NCBI GenBank assembly: GCA_950097015.1
Contig: CATNEN010000038.1
Span: forward strand, 25,643,001-25,707,000
Source: Macrostomum hystrix
Lineage: Eukaryota; Platyhelminthes; Macrostomidae
DNA: 64,000 nt
Direction of reading: 5' to 3'
Shown: positions 1 to 11,804 of the stretch, piece after piece
Position numbering within the stretch: the stretch's first letter is position 1
Layout: the number at the start of each line of letters is the position of its first letter
Translations under genes and position numbers: made by a program
The notes under the pieces: model-generated
What the model was told of the DNA's origin: nothing
What the model saw: the letters and a program-made list of their open reading frames with translations, nothing else
Database searches by the model: none

Positions 1-518
1 CGATATTATGAGCTGGCTGATATAATCTAAGAATATTTATTTCAATGGAAAGTCATTCGAGCAAATATCAGTAAATTATTTTTCCGTTAAACTTTTCTTT
101 TGGAGAAATAATAAACTTTATTTCACTGGACGACACCCACGCGTGAGCCGTGTCGCTACACCATGCCAGACATTTTTTAATCCATACATGATGGCAGCGA
201 CTCCTAAGGGCACAGCAGGACAGGGACATCAGGTGCGGACCACTTGCGCTCCCTCTCTTCCCCTTAAATGGAATCGATTGATTGGCAAATCGCGAACACC
301 CCCCGCCCAATACAAAGCCAATTTTGCCCGTCTAAAAAACACCATTTAATCCCATATGCTGGCAAGATCCCACTGCCCTGCTAAACAGCTTTCGATTTGA
401 AAGACAAAATACGATAATCATTTGATCCAATATAATGTCGTAAGTGAAATAAATTATTCAGTTTTTTGTTTTAATAAGCAGTCGGTACATTGTTTGTGTC
501 AACACATCCAATTTTCAG

Positions 519-3500
519 GGACGAAAAACAGCAACTTTACGACAAGGATGATGGCAAACCCTTGCCTGATAAGAAATATACGGAGGACAATGTATCTAAT
601 GATGAGTAAGTACATTCTGTCTTTTGTAGACAGTTATTTTGCAACTTCATGTCATAATCTACTTAATATACTTGACATCCACACCTAATCTACCTCCACA
701 TCAATATCTGATCTACCTCCACACCAATATCTGATCTACCTCCACATCAATATCTGATCTACCTCCACATCAATATCTGATCTACATCCACATCAATATC
801 TGATCTACCTCCACACCAATATCTGATCTACCTCCACACCAATATCTGATCTACCTCCACATCAATATCTGATCTACCTCCACATCAATATCTGATCAAC
901 CTCCACATCAATATCTGATCTACATCCACATCAATATCTGATCTACATCCACATCAATATCTGATCTACCTCCGCATCAATATCTGATCTACATCCACAT
1001 CAATATCTGATCTACATCCACATCAATATCTGATCTACCTCCGCATCAATATCTGATCTACATCCACATCAATATCTGATCAACCTCCACATCAATATCT
1101 GATCTACCTCCACATCAATATCTGATCAACCTCCACATCAATATCTGATCAACCTCCACATCAATATCTGATCTACCTCCACATCAATATCTGATCTACA
1201 TCCACATCAATATCTGATCAACCTCCACATCAATATCTGATCTACCTCCACATCAATATCTGATCAACCTCCACATCAATATCTGATCTACCTCCACATC
1301 AATATCTGATCAACCTCCACATCAATATCTGATCTACATCCACATCAATATCTGATCAACCTCCACATCAATATCTGATCTACCTCCACATCAATATCTG
1401 ATCTAACTCCACATCAATATCTGATCTACCTCCACATCAATACGTAATCTACCTCCACATCAACACCTGATCTACCTCCACATCAACACCTAATCTACCA
1501 CCACATCAACACCTAATCTACCACCACATCAACACCTAATCTACCTCCACATCAACACCTAATCTACCTTCACATCAACACATGATCTACCACCACATCA
1601 ACACCTAATCTACCTCCACATCAACACCTAATCTACCTCCACATCAACACATGATCTACCTCCACATCAACACCTGATCTACCTCCACATCAACACCTGA
1701 TCTACCTCCACATCAACACCTGATCTACCTCCACATCAACACCTGATCTACCTCCTACTCGTGTCTACAATCTACAGCTCTAAAATCGACGAGATGAGTA
1801 ATTTACCCCCTTCTCGGCATCATTTCCAATTTTTTCCACAACTCTAAAAACTTTCAGCTCGTTGGCAAAATCAGACCCAGATGATAGCGGTGAATGCAAA
1901 AGCTACAATGGACCTGAGCCACTGTCCAAATGCAAAATATTGCTTCTTAATTTGTCCTTCCTCGGTTTAAACCTGATGTTCCTCGTGCTGTCTGTCGAAG
2001 GTAAATCTTTTAACCTTTGGAATTGTCTGATTCTCAAACGTCAAATCCAAAAACCTGAATCCCAAACTCCGAATCCCAAACTCCAAACCTCAAACTCAGA
2101 ATCCCAAACTCCGAATCCCAAACTCCAAATCCCAAACTCAGAATCCCAAACACTGAATCTCAAACTCAGAATCCCAAACTCCGAATCCCAAACTCCGAAT
2201 CTCAAACTCCGAATCTCAAACTCCGAATCCCAAACTCCGAATCCCAAACTTCAAATCTCAAACTCCGAATCCCAAACTCCGAATCTCAAACTCCGAATCT
2301 CAAACTCCGAATCCCAAACACTGAATCTCAAACTCCGAATTCCAAACTCCGAATCCCAAACTTCAAATGACAAACTCCGAATCCCAAACTCCAAATCCCA
2401 AACTTCAAATGACAAACTCCGAATCCCAAACTCCAAATCCCAAACTTCAAATGACAAACTCCGACTCCCAAACTCCGACTCCCAAACTCCGAATCCCAAA
2501 CTCCGAATCTCAAACTCCGAATCCCAAACTCCGACTCCCAAACTCCGAATCCCAAACTCCGAATCTCAAACTCCGAATTCCAAACTCAGAATCCCAAACT
2601 CCGACTCCCAAACTCCGAATCCCAAACTCCGAATCTCAAACTCCGAATCCCAAACTCCGAATCCCAAACTCAGAATCCCAAACTCCGAATCCCAAACTCC
2701 GGGAAACCCGAACTTTAAATCCCGAATTCCAAATCCAAAACTCCGAATCCCAAACTCAAAATCTAGAACTAAAAGTGCACGCTAACTGAATCGAATTGCA
2801 GTTGTGCCAGCTCAGGTGGAAGCCATGGTTGGCTCAGGCAGCAAAGGCTCAGTTCTTGGCGGCATGGTCGCAGGCGGGGCGGTGCTGACCTTCTTGTCCG
2901 GGCCTCTCATCGGCATGCAGAGCGACCGACTGGTGTCCCGTTTTGGTCGCCGTAGGCCCGTTATGGTCGTGTCGACGCTGTGTCTTTGGTTAGTCTGCAA
3001 TCGGGGGGATGAGTGGCGGGGCGGTCTTCCACGTCTGCCTCTCGCACCATGGTCCCTGAGCTCGATTCCGCGGCGAGGCCACATTTATTTGTGTGGCAGT
3101 TGTCAAGTCAGAGCAGATGTACACACACCGCCTGTGTTTTTAATGAAACATAAAAAGTGTTTCATTCTGAAAAAATACCTTGTAAAATCAATATAAGTGC
3201 AAGTGTTGTGTTAGACAGAAATTAGTTTGTTTTCTTTCATTAATTTGGCTTTGGTTACCGTTTCAGCTTGGGCCTTCTTGGAATGGGTTTCAGCGCTCCA
3301 AAAGTGCTCTTGTGAGTTCAACAGAATTTTTCTGAAATCATTTTATCCACAGGTTTTATCAACTTTCATTTTCTTTGCAGCAAAACTCGCGACGCACTCA
3401 AGAATGGAACCTTGAGCACTAATAGCGAAGGTGTTGTGAGTACAGATTTGTGGAAATGAAAGCGTTTTTTTTGCCTAACACATTCGCCATTTTTTAACAG

Positions 3501-5727
3501 CTTGAGCATTCCATCTAACAGGTCGAGCATTCCATCTAACAGGTTAAGCATTCCATCTAACAGGTTGAGCATTCCATCTAACAGGTTGAGCATTCCATCT
3601 AACAGGTCGAGCATTCTGTCTAACAGGTTGAGCATTCTGTCTAACAGGTTGAGCATTCTGTCTAACAGGTTGAGCATTCTGTCTAACAGGTTGAGCATTC
3701 CATCTAACAGGTTGAGCATTCTGTCTAACAGGTTGAGCATTCCATCTAACAGGTCGAGCATTCTGTCTAACAGGTTGATCATTCTGTCTAACAGGTTGAG
3801 CATTCTGTCTAACAGGTTGAGCATTCTGTCTAACAGGTTGAGCATTCTGTCTAACAGGTTGAGCATTCTGTCTAACAGGTTGAGCATTCTGTCTAATATG
3901 TTGAGCATTCTGTCTAACAGGTTGAGCATTCTGTCTAACAGGTCGAGCATTCTGTCTAATAAGTGGAAAACTCTGTGTAACAGGTTGAAAACCTGTCTAG
4001 CAGGTTGAACATCTGTCTAACAGGTTTATCACTTGAACTAACAGGTTGAAAACATGTCTAACAAACTGAACGCTCTGTCTAACACGTGTTTACAAAAAAT
4101 TTTTATGTCCATGAATTTCGACAGTCCACTGTAAATCTATATTTCAAGGGCTTGATAAGCTTGACATATGGTTGTTTCAGTGCAATCTGGACCTAGTCTC
4201 CATCCGATGCAAGCCCTATTATGAGACCGTGAACGGCAGTGCGCATCGCAGTCCTTACCTGGGCGCATTTCACACCAAGAAGGTTGTGCTAGCAGCGAAG
4301 GACACGAACCTGGCTGTGGACGATGAATTCCTATCTGGCAGTCTTGGTTGGTGATTGACAATACTTTGATTGATCACTACTGTAAGTAGAGCTTTGCGGC
4401 ACTAAAAATGATGCGCCCGCAATTACCAATTCGCAGCTCTCTTCATTCCGTTCTACTTTGTTGTGACAGTATCCTACGTGTGTACTATCACTCCATACAA
4501 TGCGCTCATTGCGGATAAGGCACATCCGTCTCAGAGAGGTTTGATGGCCATTTATTGAAAATTGGCTTTTGAAAGTTTAGGATTTTCATATTATCATTGA
4601 CCATGTAACGTCGCTATAATAGGCTTGGAACAAGCCATTCCTGACTAGCACATGTACACTGCTATGTACATTGTCGCAGCTTTCCGTCCCCAATCCCGAC
4701 TAGCACATGTACACTGCTATGTACATTGTCGCAGCTTTCCGTCCCCAATCCCGACTAGCACATGTACACTGCTATGTACATTGTCGCAGCTTTCCGTCCC
4801 CAATCCCGACTAGCACATCTACACTGCTACGTACATTTTCGCACCTTTCGTGCGTTAGCTTGGTCAGCTCTTTTTGCTAAAAAGGTCCACAATTGTCAGA
4901 CTTGCATTACTAGCCGACTTAAAAAAATCGGTCACTACCTAATGTAGCCTGTTGATAATTTTCTTTACACCAAACACCAAATACTAGGCCTCAGTTCTGG
5001 AGTAATGGGCGGGATGATTCTGCTTGGCAACATATCCGGAGCTGCTGTCGGACTATTTCTGACGGTAGGTGACAATCCTGTTATGAGCTCAGTAAACAAA
5101 TATAAATATATATTTTGTTTAAACTCACTCAGACACTAGGTGTTCTGGGAATCTACGGTGTCGTTATCTGCATCCTGATTCCATGCATCGCTATCACAGT
5201 GTTCTCAATTGACGAGCCGGCTACTACCGAGAAACACGAACCAATGAGTGGGTAAAGTTGAATATTTACGAGTACAATACGCAAGACAAAATTTATAGTT
5301 TACATAATTTTCATTTAACTGTTTTTTTATTTAGAGTGCAAGGATTTAATCCTTGGCTTCTGGTCACCATTGAAAGGTAAGTTTATTTATTTTCGTTAGT
5401 TTTGTTTTAATAGTACTAAAGAAACGTTAATAATAAAAAGTTGATTAATTCGTTCAACCGTTTTTTCAGAGCACGACTTTCGCTGGGTCTTCATCACCAG
5501 ATTCTTAATGCAGCAGGGCTTGTCAACCACAGTTGGGTAAGCAGAAGCCTAGCTGGTATATTTTCTGTGCAGAAAAAACTTCTCTTAACAAAATATAAAA
5601 AAAATATTTAACAGATTCCTTGAATACTGGCTCGGCGATATGGTCAACCTGCCGCACTGCTGGAATCCCGCCAAGGGCGTCTCACTGCTGCTCATCCCAT
5701 TGCTCTGCACAGCCGCGCTGTCGTACG

Positions 5728-5776
<49 letters not shown>

Positions 5777-6684
5777 GCCTGTCTGCTAAAATCGGTCACT
5801 GGCTATAGTTTGTTATGCCTCCCCTGTCTTTTCGTCAAACAGTTGTTCAACATTGGCCCTCTCTGCAACCCGCAGTTCGGTGGTCTGTGGCCTGCTTTCT
5901 GACAAGATCGGCAAGCGGAAGCCGCTGGTGCTGGCTGCTTCTATCTGCATGGGCGCCTGCTCAGCCGTGCTGGCGGGTCTCAGGGGCCAGCGGGCATTCT
6001 ACGCTGCTACGGCCGTTGCCACAGTGTTTGGCCTCTCATTTGGTGGCTATCAGGCGGTTGACTTTGCCCTGCTGATGGATGTGCTGCCAGGAGAGGAGGA
6101 CAAGTCGAGGGATATCGCCGTGTGGCAGCAGGTGGCGATAATCTTTGCATAAATGTTGAGAATAATTAAGGTGACAAGGGGTAACTTTCGCATCAGCAGC
6201 AAGCAAGGGGGAAATTCAACGATTCCTTAACCTTCGAGCCAAAAAACAATTCACAGATACGAGTACACTCTCACTGTGCTATCACTGTCCTAAAGATCCA
6301 CGGACTGGACAGCCGTACGCAGCCTTCAGACGCACCGCGCAATAACTGCGGCTGTGCATTAGGAGACTTTTTTAGTGAAAATTGCAACGTTTAAATCATG
6401 TAGTGCTCTCCAAACTTATCTTCTTACGTCGCTTTAAAGAAAAATTACCACGCATTTACACAAAGGATATGATTTGGCCATAGACAAAAACGCCTTCCAA
6501 AATGTTTCGTCAGGCGCTGGTGCTGCCGCAAGCTCTGGCTGTGCCAATCGGCGGTGTGATTCTGGACGTGTTCGAGCGCGTGAACTGTCGGGTTGGCCTT
6601 GGTTACATCATCCTGTTCGCCGTCACAGCGCTCTACTTTATACTCAGCGGTGTCTTTGTTACCAGAATACGACGGGCAAAGTGA
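519..6684 (+). CDS. MFS membrane transporter, 14 exons, 5' end not found
   Basis: A 12-helix major facilitator, probably a small-solute carrier; the substrate cannot be told. Exons by splice sites and phase: 519-605, 1858-2000, 2802-2988, 3267-3311, 3381-3435, 4181-4346, 4437-4538, 4988-5064, 5133-5247, 5335-5376, 5470-5536, 5615-5722, 5843-6131, 6514-6684. All phases agree, giving 550 residues to the TGA at 6682-6684. Helix 1 is in exon 2. The classic MFS motif A (SDRLVSRFGRRRP) follows helix 2 in exon 3, and its second-half counterpart (LLSDKIGKRKP) is in exon 13. TPYNALIADKAHPSQRG, HDFRWVFITRFLMQQG and DFALLMDVLPGEEDKSRD match a clade well known from bacteria, fungi and plants. The initiator exon is not seen and may lie before base 519 or outside the window. 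The 5247 donor (gtgggt) was chosen because it alone keeps the frame. Five introns hold minisatellites. I am confident of the family but not of the function. Confidence 0.9.
688..1756. repeat. Minisatellite, 23-bp unit, about 46 copies, in an MFS intron
   Basis: The unit reads approximately atctacctccacatcaatat plus ctg. Copies up to about 1440 carry the 'caatatctgat' form and later copies 'caacacctaat/gat', so two sub-families lie side by side. The array fills most of the intron between 605 and 1858. No coding sense is seen. Confidence 0.95.
2040..2760. repeat. Minisatellite, 14-bp unit, in an MFS intron
   Basis: About 50 copies of CCCAAACTCCGAAT with point variants fill the intron between 2000 and 2802. 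The unit has no stop codon in several frames, so long repetitive open frames appear on both strands. These are by-products of the repeat. Confidence 0.95.
3000..3135 (+). repeat. tRNA-derived SINE fragment (family 1) in an MFS intron
   Basis: The sequence gcaccatggtccctgagctc followed by gattccgcgg is the B-box end of a tRNA-like head shared with copies at 43196 and 49230-49545. It is followed by the family body signature 'agagcagatgtacacac'. The A-box part is degraded. Confidence 0.7.
3500..4030. repeat. Minisatellite, 21-bp unit, in an MFS intron
   Basis: About 24 copies of attctgtctaacaggttgag(c) occupy the intron between 3435 and 4181, degenerating toward the 3' end. Several frames are open on both strands. 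None is treated as coding. Confidence 0.95.
4638..4855. repeat. Tandem repeat, 55-bp unit, about 4 copies, in an MFS intron
   Basis: Three near-identical copies and one diverged copy of a unit beginning gactagcacatgtacactgc and ending in ccccaatccc lie between the exons ending at 4538 and starting at 4988. Confidence 0.92.
5727..5780. repeat. GTCT tetranucleotide microsatellite in an MFS intron
   Basis: About 13 GTCT repeats begin a few bases after the splice donor at 5723. Confidence 0.95.
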
Positions 6685-6830
6685 CGCCTAAAAGTTGTCT
6701 TTTTTGCCGATTAAAAGCTAAGCGACATATTTATCTATCCCCTGGTAAAAAAGAAGAAAAACAAACAAACAACAGACATGTCGCGGTGTACGTTAAGCTA
6801 GGACCGAGTATACTTTAGGTCGCGTGCCTT

Positions 6831-6836
6831 AATAAA
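6831..6836 (+). promoter_or_regulatory. Polyadenylation signal of the MFS gene
   Basis: AATAAA lies 147 bases downstream of the TGA of the MFS reading frame, followed by a T-rich stretch. Confidence 0.7.
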
Positions 6837-6839
6837 TTG

Positions 6840-7430
6840 TTTCAGTTGGCTGCTGTAACTTTAATATGGTATTCATTTAATTTTGAGACTTTAAAATCAT
6901 CAATATGCAATAATTCTGTACTTGTTTTGCAGAACGCTAAAATAATCAATAATAATTCAATAAATATAAATACATTAATAAAAATAAATATAAACTCGTA
7001 GTTGACAGACTGTTGCTTATCTGTCTCTCCGAATAGCTGTCCGGGCAAAAAAGGTAAAATAATTCAGGAATTCAGAAAATATTGTTCCTTACAAATGCAT
7101 GGCGTACTCAAATAGTTGATGGAGACCACGGGAATTCTTTTTTAACATTGTAGCCATTTTCTGGTTATCGAAGGAGAGGTGCAACCAAAACTTAGTATGC
7201 TGCAAAGTGATCGAATGTCTGCTAGAATTAAATTGCAGTAGATGATTCTATTGAAGGTTTTAGATGTACGACGTATATTTTAATCTAGGACTATAGAAAA
7301 GTATCTTTGTCAGCTTCAAAACGATAAAAGACATCAGAAAAGAAAAAAATAAAAAGTTTGAAAACTCTTTCCGTTTTGCGAGACCTTTGCGCCGACATGA
7401 AACAGTGTCTGTCGTGACAACTTCCTGACG
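6840..7430. other. Intergenic, AT-rich, no gene seen
   Basis: AT-rich spacer between the convergent MFS (+) gene and the first LamG copy (-). Short open frames here show no recognisable domain or splice context. Confidence 0.6.
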
Positions 7431-7440
7431 TTGTGAAAGC

Positions 7441-8517
7441 TCATGGTACCAATGAGAAGGAATCTCGAATCTCATTCTCAGACATGGAGCTGCTGCTGAT
7501 CGCAATGGCTCTCACGGTGCCCCTGAATATGTGCCCATCATTGTTTCGCTTGCCAAACTTAGCGCAGTACTTTGGCAACAGGCTGAAGTCAATCGAGTTC
7601 GACACAAAGACCACATTCGAAGGCAAGAAGCTGTCATTCACGAACACCCCCTATGAGTTCATCGTGAAATTCAACGTGAATGCGATGTTGACCCAATCGG
7701 ACGAGTTTAAGCCAAAGAGGGTGTTTGTGCTGTACGTCTTAGAAAGTTCGGTTGCGTGAGACTTAAAAAGGGCGTAGAACTTTAAAGCAGCATCGTGCTC
7801 CCAAATGTGGTGATAGAAAGGTCCGGTAGCGAAGTTGGCGCAGTCCAGAAACTCAAGAAGTGGCTGCACCTGAGGCGTTCTCTTCATCCGCAGCAGCACG
7901 GTGACGCCGGAGCCGAACGCGATGTCGCTCTTGTTCAGCGCCAGGTACGAGCTGCTCCCATCGAACGCGGCGCCGTCCTCTGTCCACTGGACGCCGATCG
8001 GATAGAAGCGGTTCGTCTCTTCGTCAGCCTGGCACAGCACATTCTCCAATCTGGTCATGTCGTCTCCGAGCCACACGTTTGTGAGCTTCGAGCTGAGCTT
8101 GCTCGGATAGCTGATGGGGAATCGGATGAGCACTCGGCAGTCGCTGCTCAGGCCGGAGAGAAGCTGGCGACACACGGACTGGTAGCGGAAGAGATCGCAC
8201 TGGAGAGAGGCCGCTCTGAACTGGGCAACCAGAATTCCAGACTGGAACGCATCAGAGGCCAGCATTGAGCAGTGCTGCTCAGTGAATGCTCTGTTGCTGT
8301 GGACTGGGGTGGCATTGGTCAAGCACTGCACCTGCATCTGAGTCCAGGTGTCTCCGGACCTGCACAGGCAGACAGTCAGCGAGCTCAGCACTGTAGTCAG
8401 TGCTTTCACGAAGATAACAGCTAAAGTGGATGATGAAAGTGTGTGATTTTGTAGTTTATTGCGTGATTGTTGACTCGCGCATTCAAGTGGAACGTTTTTA
8501 TACTCACCAAATTTCAT
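7441..8517 (-). pseudogene. LamG-like secreted protein, copy 1, one in-frame stop
   Basis: A two-exon member of the LamG-like family. The mini first exon at 8508-8517 encodes Met-Lys-Phe plus one base and is followed by a GTGAGT donor. Exon 2 is 7441-8420. Together they read 329 codons ending in RDSFSLVP, but a TAG at 7651-7653 interrupts the frame after NFTMNS. The frame resumes at once in register, so this is a single nonsense change. The rest matches the intact copies: a signal-like hydrophobic start, a cysteine-bearing N-terminal half, the conserved core (SSYLALNKSDIAFGSG) and a C-terminal half closest to the copy at 43685. The family looks like a concanavalin/LamG-fold secreted protein; ligand and role are unknown. 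Recent pseudogene or sequencing error are both possible. Confidence 0.8.
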
Positions 8518-8648
8518 TCTCGTGAAGCTTCTCACCAGCTTTTTCTCTGATTTCTAATAAATAGAAGGCGTTTTTCCAGTTTTTTAATAGCTAAAAACGT
8601 ATTCGTCGATTGTCGCATGCAGGCATGCAGTTAGATTTTTCTGCGCAA

Positions 8649-8656
8649 TATTTATA
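8649..8656 (-). promoter_or_regulatory. TATA box of LamG copy 1
   Basis: TATAAATA on the minus strand lies about 132 bases upstream of the ATG at 8517. This is nearly the same spacing as the TATA box of the copy at 34163, which supports both start sites. Confidence 0.6.
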
Positions 8657-8659
8657 CTA

Positions 8660-10100
8660 GTCGGCCTTGTTGTCATTGGTTCTCGGCGCTTTACCAGAAA
8701 AACAAACGGAGATTTATCTAGCCATCTGCAATGCATCTGCTTATTATTCTGGTACAATGCTATAATGCTTCAGTTTTTTTTTATTTTAATACAATCAGCA
8801 AGTAACTAACATATAAAATGACGAATTTTGCTAATAAAATACCGCCTTTGTAATACTCGGTTATCTGACATTAAATTAAGAGTGTGAACTACTAACGAGC
8901 ACAATGAGCTCTTGAAGTAGATCAAGATTGGATTTGAATCAGAAATTCGTGAATGGCACAATTTTACATTTGAGTACAGGTAAAAGTACGAATAAAAGTA
9001 TTTGAACATTTTCGAGCCTATTACGCAACATACGAATTACGTTGTTGTATGTAATATGTAATATATATAACTCGTATTACGAACCCCAAAATGATACGAG
9101 CGCTAGCAAATCATTTTTTTGACTTTTGAGCTTGCAAGGTGAAAATATTCCTGGCCTACCTTAAGTGTCAAACTGTAGTAAAATAACGTCAGATAAGCTT
9201 TTCCTTTCATTTTTTTTAATTTTCTATTAAGGTGTAAGATTGGCAAGTGTTCTCATGAGTATGTCATTTCAAAAGCAGCTCTTAAGTCAATATGGGCTCT
9301 CAACAAAGAAAAAGCTCCATTGTTGTCTGAAGAAAATTGAAGAACCATTGAACGAACGCATTTGTCAAGAACAAAAATATCAATTTTAGGCAACTTGAGT
9401 CACTTAGAATCTTCTCTGACGAGTATGTTGGCGTGTTATGACTGCAGACGTGACTTCCGTGGGTACAAGTGTTTCGTACAGGGGCCTTCTTTGTCGAACA
9501 AACTATTGACTTTAGCCGTCACACTTCAGATTCATTAACTGAGACACTTTCCGAATGAGAATTGAAGGTGTGTTTACGATAATAATATTTTCTGCAGGAG
9601 GGTTCCAGACGTTTATGCCATGATTTCTTAACGGGCAAACTTGCAGCCTCTTAAGGCGATTCAGTCCATTCCGCTGACTCCTGAACAGACAAGCTTCAGG
9701 CCAGCTTCAAGATCGTAAGGCTGCGCCAGTCTGTATAGAAATTTGAACAAACTCTAGAATTGAGGCAGAAGCAGCTAAATTTATTTTGCAAGAAAAAATG
9801 AGAAGGAGAAAGATAATATGCAACATCTGAACTACTAATAACGATAATTGAGAAAAGATATAAAAATAAAAGAAAAAAAACTTTTTAATGGTGAGATTCT
9901 ATGGAGCCGAAGCTTATAGTGCTAAATCCTACAAGTAGTTCTCAGTCCTCTATTTCTACTTACACGAGTAGTATAACTTTTACAACGAATAACAATCGCT
10001 ATTACTAGTTTAAGCAAGTGATTAAAACGGACATACTATGACAAAATTAAATTAACGTCGGCATAAAAAATTTAGAAAAAAGACCATGTTAGACAGAAAA
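8660..10100. other. Intergenic AT-rich spacer, nothing recognised
   Basis: No open frame with a known domain, no tandem array and no clear transposon ends were seen over this 1.4 kb. It may hold old, decayed repeats. Confidence 0.5.
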
Positions 10101-10123
10101 GCAAATTAAATCATCTTTCGATT

Positions 10124-10171
10124 GTGTCCGCTGACTGAAGTGTCCGCTGACTGACGTGTCCGCTGACTGAC
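10124..10171. repeat. Three tandem copies of a 16-bp unit
   Basis: gtgtccgctgactga(a/c) occurs three times in a row, just beyond the truncated end of a LamG pseudogene. Confidence 0.95.
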
Positions 10172-10219
10172 AGAAACTTCCAAACCTAAATTGCTTAACC
10201 CCACGAAAGGTGTGTCAGA

Positions 10220-10592
10220 TGGCAGTCGCTGCTCACACCGGAAAGAAGCTGGCGACACACGGACTGGTAGCGGATCGAGAGCGCACTGGAGAGAGGCCGC
10301 TCTGAACTGGGCAATCAGAATGGCATGCAGAAATGTGTTGGACGCCAGCATCGAGCAGTGCTGGTAGCTGACTGCAGACACGTTGTGAAAGGCTGCAGAC
10401 TCCGGTATATGCACTGCACCTGCGTCTGAGCCCAGGTGTCTCCGGACCTGCACAGGCAGACAGTCAGCGAGCTCAGCAGCTGCACTGCGGTCAGAAGATG
10501 AAAAATGAAAACAAGGATTGCTGTGAGTAGTCTGAATCCGAATATGCCTCATGTCGTTTAAGATGTGTAACCGAGGTCTTACCGTATTTCAT
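10220..10592 (-). pseudogene. LamG-like copy, 3'-truncated and frameshifted
   Basis: The mini first exon survives at 10583-10592 (Met-Lys-Tyr plus one base, then a GTAAGA donor), as does the acceptor before 10484. The start of exon 2 reads LLSSLTVCLCRSGDTW. A 2-base insertion relative to the copy at 43685 (catatacc against catacc) then shifts the frame. The following segment (SYQHCSMLASNTFLHAIL) matches that copy and not the other three. Homology stops near 10220, shortly after the VCRQLLSG-equivalent region, so the whole LamG half is missing. Confidence 0.85.
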
Positions 10593-10734
10593 GAATTTGC
10601 AGTTTGAGAGTTATTTTTCTGAAATTGTTCTTGAATCCGAAGCCCTTTACGCTTAGCTTTGCCTTGAAAGTATTTCCTTGAATCCTTTATAAAAAAGTTT
10701 TTTGTGTGAACACCTTTATAAAATGTGTTACTGC

Positions 10735-10909
10735 CTACTGCCGCCAGCCCGCCCAGGACGTCCTTCTGCTCACCCTGCAGGGCCCGTTCAGGCGCGGCCA
10801 GGCTCGGACCCGCCGCTACGTCGACTGCCTGCTGAGCGACGCCAGGGCGCCCGACACTGCCTCCGGCGCGGACCATGTTCGCGCGCTGGCTCTGCGGCGC
10901 ATCATTTGA
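10735..10909 (+). pseudogene. 3' end of a non-LTR (LINE) reverse transcriptase, fragment
   Basis: A short GC-rich island in AT-rich surroundings. One frame reads QDVLLLTLQGPFRRGQ, then ARTRRYVDCLLSDARAPDTA, then HVRALALRRII and a stop. This resembles the basic C-terminal tail of LINE polyproteins (RGRPR..Y.D.L..D....), but the similarity is short. Nothing upstream encodes the polymerase core, so this would be a 5'-truncated insertion. Confidence 0.4.
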
Positions 10910-11069
10910 CGCCGCCCCCCTAACGTTTGGGGCTTGCGTATTTTGTTGTTGTGTTGTTTATAAAATGGTTTTCATTTTCTATTGGCTCATTTTGCTGCAA
11001 TGTGTGCGCGAAATTTGCTTGTTAACTGTAAAGCGTCAGATTTTTAGCAAATCGAAAAAAACTATTTGA

Positions 11070-11800
11070 GAAATTGGCAGACCTTAATCAACTTTCCGGA
11101 CGACTCGCGTACACTGGAAAAATTGGCTGAAAATAGATTTTATAGGATCAGATGATCGATGATGAAACAGATGCACAAGGTCTAGTTCACGAACGTCCTA
11201 ATCTTTGGGCACTTTCGTCGAAGGCGAAGCTGCAACGTACGCCCGACCCGGCCTACCGGACGATGGGATAAGCTTTAAAAAATTCAAAGCTTCTAAAAAG
11301 CGCTCATATTTACTCTCCCGCTGAATCGTGTCTCAAGATTCTGAATGAGTACGAAGGGACCACTCTACTCACGTGAGGCACAGGTCCAAAGTCTTCTTGA
11401 GCCTTTCAGTGTAGCCAAGGACAGCTGAAGCGAAGCTGAGATCCACTGTTTCGCTGTGACCTAAATTTTCGGTGAAGCCGTCGCATCTTAATATCGTTCT
11501 TAGATTTCAGAAGCTTCTTATGTCATCGCGGACGCGTAATTTTGCGTTCGGTGAAACTTTGGTAAGTCACTACGGCTTCTTAAATTTTGCCCTAAATCTA
11601 AGATAGATCGGACTTGTCGTAGTCTCGCCTTAGCAATGTAAAAGACACGGGTATCGTGAAAAATTTTGCTCGGCCATTGTATATTTAGAGGTTATACTTC
11701 ATCACATGGATTACTTATTACTCGTAGAGCAGAGAATTAATGTACTCCTATTGTAAAGGTCTCATTATTTTGTCATAAGCTAGAAAAGAAAGAAATCCTG
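11070..11800. other. Intergenic spacer, nothing recognised
   Basis: No convincing gene or repeat was seen. It may contain the decayed 3' flank of the Harbinger element that follows. Confidence 0.5.
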
Positions 11801-11804
11801 CCAA

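Noticed and set aside
688-1756. CRISPR-like array
   Set aside because: Units are contiguous with no unique spacers, in an intron of a eukaryotic gene. It is a minisatellite.
1862-2789. Long open frames of SQTPNPKLR-type repeats on both strands
   Set aside because: They come from the 14-bp intronic minisatellite. Only 1858-2000 of this stretch is exon, as shown by splice sites and MFS homology.
3366-4008. Open frames LLDRMLN- and LSIPSNR-type
   Set aside because: Translations of the 21-bp intronic array on opposite strands, with no start context or domain.
7795-8268. Plus-strand open frame antisense to LamG copy 1, repeated at 44054-44491
   Set aside because: The antisense frame is open because the GC-rich LamG core is conserved. 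It has no promoter or splice logic of its own, and copies 2 and 3 do not keep it equally.
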